DNA of 6,643 nucleotides from an archaeon. Lineage in GTDB: Archaea; Nanobdellota; Nanobdellia; Pacearchaeales; GW2011-AR1. The position numbers and the translations under genes were made by a program. A model generated the notes under the pieces. That model did not search any database. It was given only the letters and a program-made list of their open reading frames with translations, and was not told the origin of the DNA. The stretch lies in contig DAIENA010000015.1 of NCBI GenBank assembly GCA_027341315.1, positions 1 to 6,643 of the forward strand, in the 5' to 3' direction. Below are positions 3,877 through 6,643 of the stretch, piece after piece; position 1 is the stretch's first letter, and each line of letters opens with the position of its first letter.

Positions 3877-4542
3877 TTAATCATGTAAAGTGTACTCAAA
3901 AATTTTGTCATATGGAATCGTCCATTTCGTCGCTTCGTCCCGGGTCGCGTTTTCCATTATTTTTCTAAAAAGGCGTATCGAATTTCCGTGCGCCGAAATC
4001 GCAACGTTAACTTTGTTTTTAATCATGTAATTTTTGAGCCATTTTATAAACGAACCGACACGTTTTTCGACGTCGGCAAACGACTCGCCTTTCGGAACTT
4101 TTACATTATATCCTCTGTGAATTGCCTCATACTCTTTTTCTCCAAAAAATTTTTCAACTTTTTTTCTAAGTTTGGGGTTTAAATTTTCTATTGCATCCCC
4201 ATGAATTTCCAAAGAATATTCCTTTCTTCCTATTTTTTTTATAAAATCTTTGTGTGTTGTTCCTTCAAAAATTCCATAACTTCTTTCAATCATCCGGTCG
4301 TCGACGAGGATTTTTTTACATTCAGGATGAAATTTTAAAACCGGCTTCAAAGTTTCATTTGAACGCGAAAGCGATGTTCGAAAAGCGACTTGAAATTTTT
4401 TATTTTTTAATTTTTTGGCAATCGTTTTTGCTTGTTCTTTTCCTTTGGGGGTTAATCGGGCGTCCATCCATCCAGTAAATTTACCGTCGCGGTTAAACGT
4501 CGATTGTCCGTGCCTGAAAAGGTAAATTTTTAAGTTTGTCAT
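3877..4542 (-). CDS. gpmA: Phosphoglycerate mutase, 2,3-BPG-dependent type
   Basis: This enzyme interconverts 3- and 2-phosphoglycerate in lower glycolysis. It is a 221-aa histidine-phosphatase-fold protein with the phospho-acceptor His11 in LFRHGQSTFN. It also carries the GpmA-like segments KFTGWMDARLTPKG (21-34) and TSLSRSNET (56-64, Arg60), the acid/base region ERSYGIFEG (Glu86), VPKGESFADV (149-158) and the second catalytic His185 in ISAHGNSIR. These GpmA-specific blocks distinguish it from generic histidine phosphatases and from the cofactor-independent aPGM of many archaea. It is slightly shorter than bacterial GpmA, and the middle region (about 100-145) is divergent. It starts 1 nt after the triosephosphate isomerase stop and is the last gene of the metabolic operon. 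The nearest SD-like AGAGG is about 15 nt away, so reinitiation from the upstream gene is likely. Confidence 0.9.
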   Translation of the reverse strand: MTNLKIYLFRHGQSTFNRDGKFTGWMDARLTPKGKEQAKTIAKKLKNKKFQVAFRTSLSRSNETLKPVLKFHPECKKILVDDRMIERSYGIFEGTTHKDFIKKIGRKEYSLEIHGDAIENLNPKLRKKVEKFFGEKEYEAIHRGYNVKVPKGESFADVEKRVGSFIKWLKNYMIKNKVNVAISAHGNSIRLFRKIMENATRDEATKWTIPYDKIFEYTLHD

Positions 4543-4543
4543 T

Positions 4544-5170
4544 TTATTTAAAAATTTCCTCTAATTTTTTTTCGGGATTTTTAGCAAGAACAACGGACGA
4601 CGAAACGGCGAATCCGGAAGCGCCAAGTTTTAGAGCGGCGTCGACGTCTCTTTTATTGTGAACTCCGGCTCCGACGAGAAAATTCCTTTTTAGAGAATTG
4701 GACATTTTTTTTATAATCTCAGGTTTTGCCGAAGAAACAGAAACTTTTCCTGCCACTAATTCCGGAGGTTCATAAATCAAAAAGTCGGGGCGAAGTTTTG
4801 AAATTTTTTTCGCTTCATGCAAGCTGGATGCAAAAACTGCAGTTTTTAATTTAACTTTTTTGCATATTAAAACGCTTTTTTTTAAAATTTTAAAATTCAG
4901 TTTATGTTCAGAATGGTTAAGGAAAGTTCCGACGGCGCCGTCTTTTTTTATTTCTTCGGGCAAAATAAAACCGGTGTTTCTTCCTGGCGAAAATGCGTCG
5001 ACGTGCTCGGCGTAGACTTTTAATTTTGTTTTTGACGAAACTTCTTTTATATTTGTTGCAGGAACGCCGACAATTGTGTTTCTATCAAATTTCTCAATAT
5101 ATTTTGCAAGTTTTAAAACGTCTTTTCCTGATTTGTAAGTTTTAAAATTAATTATTATTATGGGTTTCAT
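4544..5170 (-). CDS. tpiA: Triosephosphate isomerase, archaeal type
   Basis: This enzyme interconverts glyceraldehyde-3-phosphate and dihydroxyacetone phosphate. The 208-aa protein matches the short archaeal TIM class. It has Asn8 and Lys10 in INFKTY, AEHVDAFSPGRNTGFILPEEIKK (54-76), the catalytic His86 in FLNHSEH, the catalytic Glu134 in IYEPPELVAG, and the phosphate-gripping loops VGAGV (166-170) and FAVSSSVV (187-194). I chose the ATG at 5170 rather than the in-frame ATG at 5194. It overlaps the upstream stop in TAATG, has GGAGAGG/GAGGT ending 9 nt before it, and the family starts right at this beta-strand. The longer form would only add MRRRGKNL. It sits between the dehydrogenase and the phosphoglycerate mutase in a tightly packed operon. 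Confidence 0.93.
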   Translation of the reverse strand: MKPIIIINFKTYKSGKDVLKLAKYIEKFDRNTIVGVPATNIKEVSSKTKLKVYAEHVDAFSPGRNTGFILPEEIKKDGAVGTFLNHSEHKLNFKILKKSVLICKKVKLKTAVFASSLHEAKKISKLRPDFLIYEPPELVAGKVSVSSAKPEIIKKMSNSLKRNFLVGAGVHNKRDVDAALKLGASGFAVSSSVVLAKNPEKKLEEIFK

Positions 5171-6174
5171 TAAATTTTTACCTCTCCGTCGCATTTTTTA
5201 TTTTTTATAATTGCCTGAATGTCTTCGAGAGCAGTATTAAGAATTCTTTTAAGCGCTTCTTCACTGTAAAAAGCGATATGGGGGGTTATAATCACATTGT
5301 CAAATGTTAAAAGAAGATGATCCTCAATAAGAGTTTCAAGTTTTTTCTTTGGAAAATGAAGAGATAAAAGTTCAGCTTCCTCTTTTATCAAAAGTTCTCC
5401 TTCTAAAACATCGAGTCCGGCGCCGCCTATACGTTTTTCAGACAAAGCTTTGACTAATGAGGGAGTGTCGATTAAATCTCCCCTTGCAGTATTAATTAGA
5501 AGAGAATTTTTTTTCATGATTTTTAGATTGTTTGCATTAATCAAGTGGTGATTTTTTTTTGTGTATGGACAGTGAAGGGAAACAACGTCAGAATTTTTAA
5601 GAAGCTCGCGAAGAGAAGTATATCTGAAATTGAATTTTTTTTCAAGACTCTTGTTTGGAAACGGATCATATGCAACAACCTCCATCTCGAATCCGTTTGC
5701 GATTCGGGCGACGTGACGGCCAATACTTCCCATCCCGATAATTCCAAGAGTTTTTCCTTTTAAATCAAATCCTTCAAGATTTTCAAGAGAAAAATTTCCC
5801 TTGGTTGTTTGGTCATAAGCTTTATTTATTTTTCGTGAGAGAGAAAGTATCAAAGCAAAAGTGTGCTCAGCGACGGTGTTTTGTCCATAGTCCGGGACAT
5901 TGTAAATTTTTATTTTTTTCTTTTTGCATGCCCCTGCATCAATGTGATCAATTCCAGTCGAACGTGTAACAATCGCTTTTAATTTTTTAAGTTTTGATAA
6001 AATTTTTTTGTTCACGTTTGAATAAATAAAAACACTTATAATTTCAGCGTTTTCAATAAGGCTTAAATCAACTTCGTTTATTTTTTCTTTTGAGAAAAAT
6101 AGTTTATGTCCTTTTAGATCATTCTGGATATACTTTTTTTCTAAATCGTTTATTTCAAAAAATGCAATTTTCAT
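5170..6174 (-). CDS. D-isomer-specific 2-hydroxyacid dehydrogenase, D-lactate dehydrogenase-like
   Basis: This is a probable NADH-dependent reductase of pyruvate to D-lactate. The 334-aa protein has the full two-domain architecture. The split catalytic domain carries VTRSTGIDHID (69-79) and NVPDYGQNTVAEHTFALIL (92-110). The Rossmann domain (about 112-300) has GMGSIG at 147-152 and Asp170 at the end of the second strand, indicating NAD over NADP. Catalytic residues are Arg231 in NTARGDLID, Glu260 after GLDVLE, and His299 in ITPHIAF. The GFDLKGKTLGIIG block and the long insertion after GLDVLEGE match D-lactate dehydrogenases rather than phosphoglycerate dehydrogenases, and the regulatory domain of SerA is absent. 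Substrate remains inferred. The residue after His299 is Ile where Asn is common. The gene overlaps cupin PGI upstream by 4 nt (ATGA) and the TIM gene downstream by 1 nt (TAATG). Confidence 0.9.
   Translation of the reverse strand: MKIAFFEINDLEKKYIQNDLKGHKLFFSKEKINEVDLSLIENAEIISVFIYSNVNKKILSKLKKLKAIVTRSTGIDHIDAGACKKKKIKIYNVPDYGQNTVAEHTFALILSLSRKINKAYDQTTKGNFSLENLEGFDLKGKTLGIIGMGSIGRHVARIANGFEMEVVAYDPFPNKSLEKKFNFRYTSLRELLKNSDVVSLHCPYTKKNHHLINANNLKIMKKNSLLINTARGDLIDTPSLVKALSEKRIGGAGLDVLEGELLIKEEAELLSLHFPKKKLETLIEDHLLLTFDNVIITPHIAFYSEEALKRILNTALEDIQAIIKNKKCDGEVKI
5180..5187 (-). promoter_or_regulatory. Shine-Dalgarno that sets the triosephosphate isomerase start
   Basis: The minus strand reads GGAGAGGT, ending 9 nt before the ATG at 5170, inside the last codons of the dehydrogenase gene. 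It supports the shorter TIM start over the ATG at 5194. Confidence 0.65.
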
Positions 6175-6638
6175 TTCTTCGAAAGAATCCTCTTTTTAAA
6201 TTTAAAACTGTAATCGTGTCCGGAGTCTTTCGAATAAATCGACAAAAATTCGAGTTGCGTTTTTCCGACGTTGACGGCGCGGTGTCCGGCGCGAGCGGGA
6301 ATGGTATAAAAATAATCTTTTTTCATTTTAACAACTTGTGCAGATTTTTCCTGGAGGATTAATTTTCCCTCTCCAGAAATTAAAAGGTAACCTTCCTTTC
6401 TTGGTTTTTTATGTTTATGTCCTTTTGTCATAAAAAATTCGCCGTTAATGTTTCCGGCTTCAAGAACAGTGAGTGTTACTTCAAACGTTCCGAAGTCGCG
6501 CACGTAAAGTGTGTAAAGAATGGGATTTCCGCCGACGTTGTTTGTGTTTTCGAATCGGTCGCGCATGTCGTTAAGTCGTCGAACGACTTTTTTGTCATAT
6601 TCCTTTTTTAAATTTTTGAATGATGTTGAGATTTTCAT
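6171..6638 (-). CDS. pgiA: Cupin-type glucose-6-phosphate isomerase, start possibly beyond window
   Basis: This enzyme interconverts glucose-6-phosphate and fructose-6-phosphate with a metal-bound cupin fold, the archaeal PGI unrelated to bacterial Pgi. Hallmarks are VRRLNDMRDRF (19-29), FFMTKGHKHKKPRKEGY with metal ligands His74, His76 and Glu82, GEGKLILQ (89-96), IPARAGHRAVNVG with His119 (113-125), and the family signature SGHDY (139-143). At 155 aa it is shorter than the roughly 190-aa Pyrococcus enzyme: the N-terminus is shorter, the loop before Glu82 lacks one residue, and the C-terminal tail is trimmed. The ATG at 6638 is 5 nt from the window edge and the frame is open beyond it, so a longer N-terminus is possible. 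It is the first visible gene of the metabolic operon and overlaps the dehydrogenase gene by ATGA. Confidence 0.9.
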   Translation of the reverse strand: MKISTSFKNLKKEYDKKVVRRLNDMRDRFENTNNVGGNPILYTLYVRDFGTFEVTLTVLEAGNINGEFFMTKGHKHKKPRKEGYLLISGEGKLILQEKSAQVVKMKKDYFYTIPARAGHRAVNVGKTQLEFLSIYSKDSGHDYSFKFKKRILSKK

Positions 6639-6643
6639 TTTAT

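Noticed and set aside
5171..5194. Longer triosephosphate isomerase start at the ATG of 5194 (adds MRRRGKNL)
   Set aside because: The ATG at 5170 has a well-spaced SD, overlaps the upstream stop in TAATG, and matches the usual family N-terminus; the extension is basic and lies wholly within the dehydrogenase coding end.
5545..5763. Frames on both strands inside the dehydrogenase gene (5541-5763)
   Set aside because: They overlap the Rossmann-domain coding region of a well-conserved gene and show no family features.
1..6643. tRNA, rRNA, CRISPR array, IS element or prophage genes
   Set aside because: I saw no cloverleaf-like or rRNA-like sequence, no regularly spaced repeats, no transposase or integrase motifs, and no terminal repeats.

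Overview
The window reads as chromosomal DNA of an archaeon, most likely a small-genome, fermentative DPANN-type lineage (Pacearchaeota/Woesearchaeota-like; the lineage is inference). Archaeal evidence: a GINS51 replication subunit, a cupin-type glucose-6-phosphate isomerase, a short archaeal-type triosephosphate isomerase, a TrmB-family regulator, and several promoters with a TATA element about 22-32 bp before the ATG and no leader. The sequence is AT-rich, but many genes carry unexpectedly many CpG dinucleotides, especially within CGTCG/CGACG.

Layout, left to right. Base 2-121 is the 3' end of a + strand gene of unknown family. A coupled minus-strand pair follows: a 63-aa two-helix membrane protein and a YbjQ/UPF0145 protein. 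At 756-1948 a TrmB-family regulator (-) and a small membrane-anchored protein (+) diverge from a 134-bp intergenic region. At its centre is a 9-bp-arm inverted repeat whose arms sit in the BRE position of both promoters. This block is CpG-poor compared with its surroundings. A thioredoxin gene coupled to a MarR-like winged-helix regulator (minus strand, 2624 to 1951) follows. Its TATA box is bracketed by two CTGC...GCAG inverted repeats. Next are an orphan 143-aa protein with its own leaderless promoter and the GINS51 gene.

The right half (6638 to 3877, minus strand) is a compact operon for central carbon metabolism: cupin phosphoglucose isomerase, D-lactate-dehydrogenase-like 2-hydroxyacid dehydrogenase, triosephosphate isomerase, and 2,3-BPG-dependent-type phosphoglycerate mutase. 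The genes overlap by 4 or 1 nt or are 1 nt apart. The products cover the upper, middle and lower glycolytic isomerisation steps, plus a probable NADH-recycling step from pyruvate to D-lactate, consistent with a sugar-fermenting life style.

I saw no tRNA, rRNA, CRISPR array, insertion sequence or phage gene. The most interesting signals are regulatory: the shared palindrome at the divergent TrmB promoters, the paired inverted repeats around the thioredoxin promoter, the CpG-poor regulator/membrane-protein block, and the CGTCG/CGACG excess.
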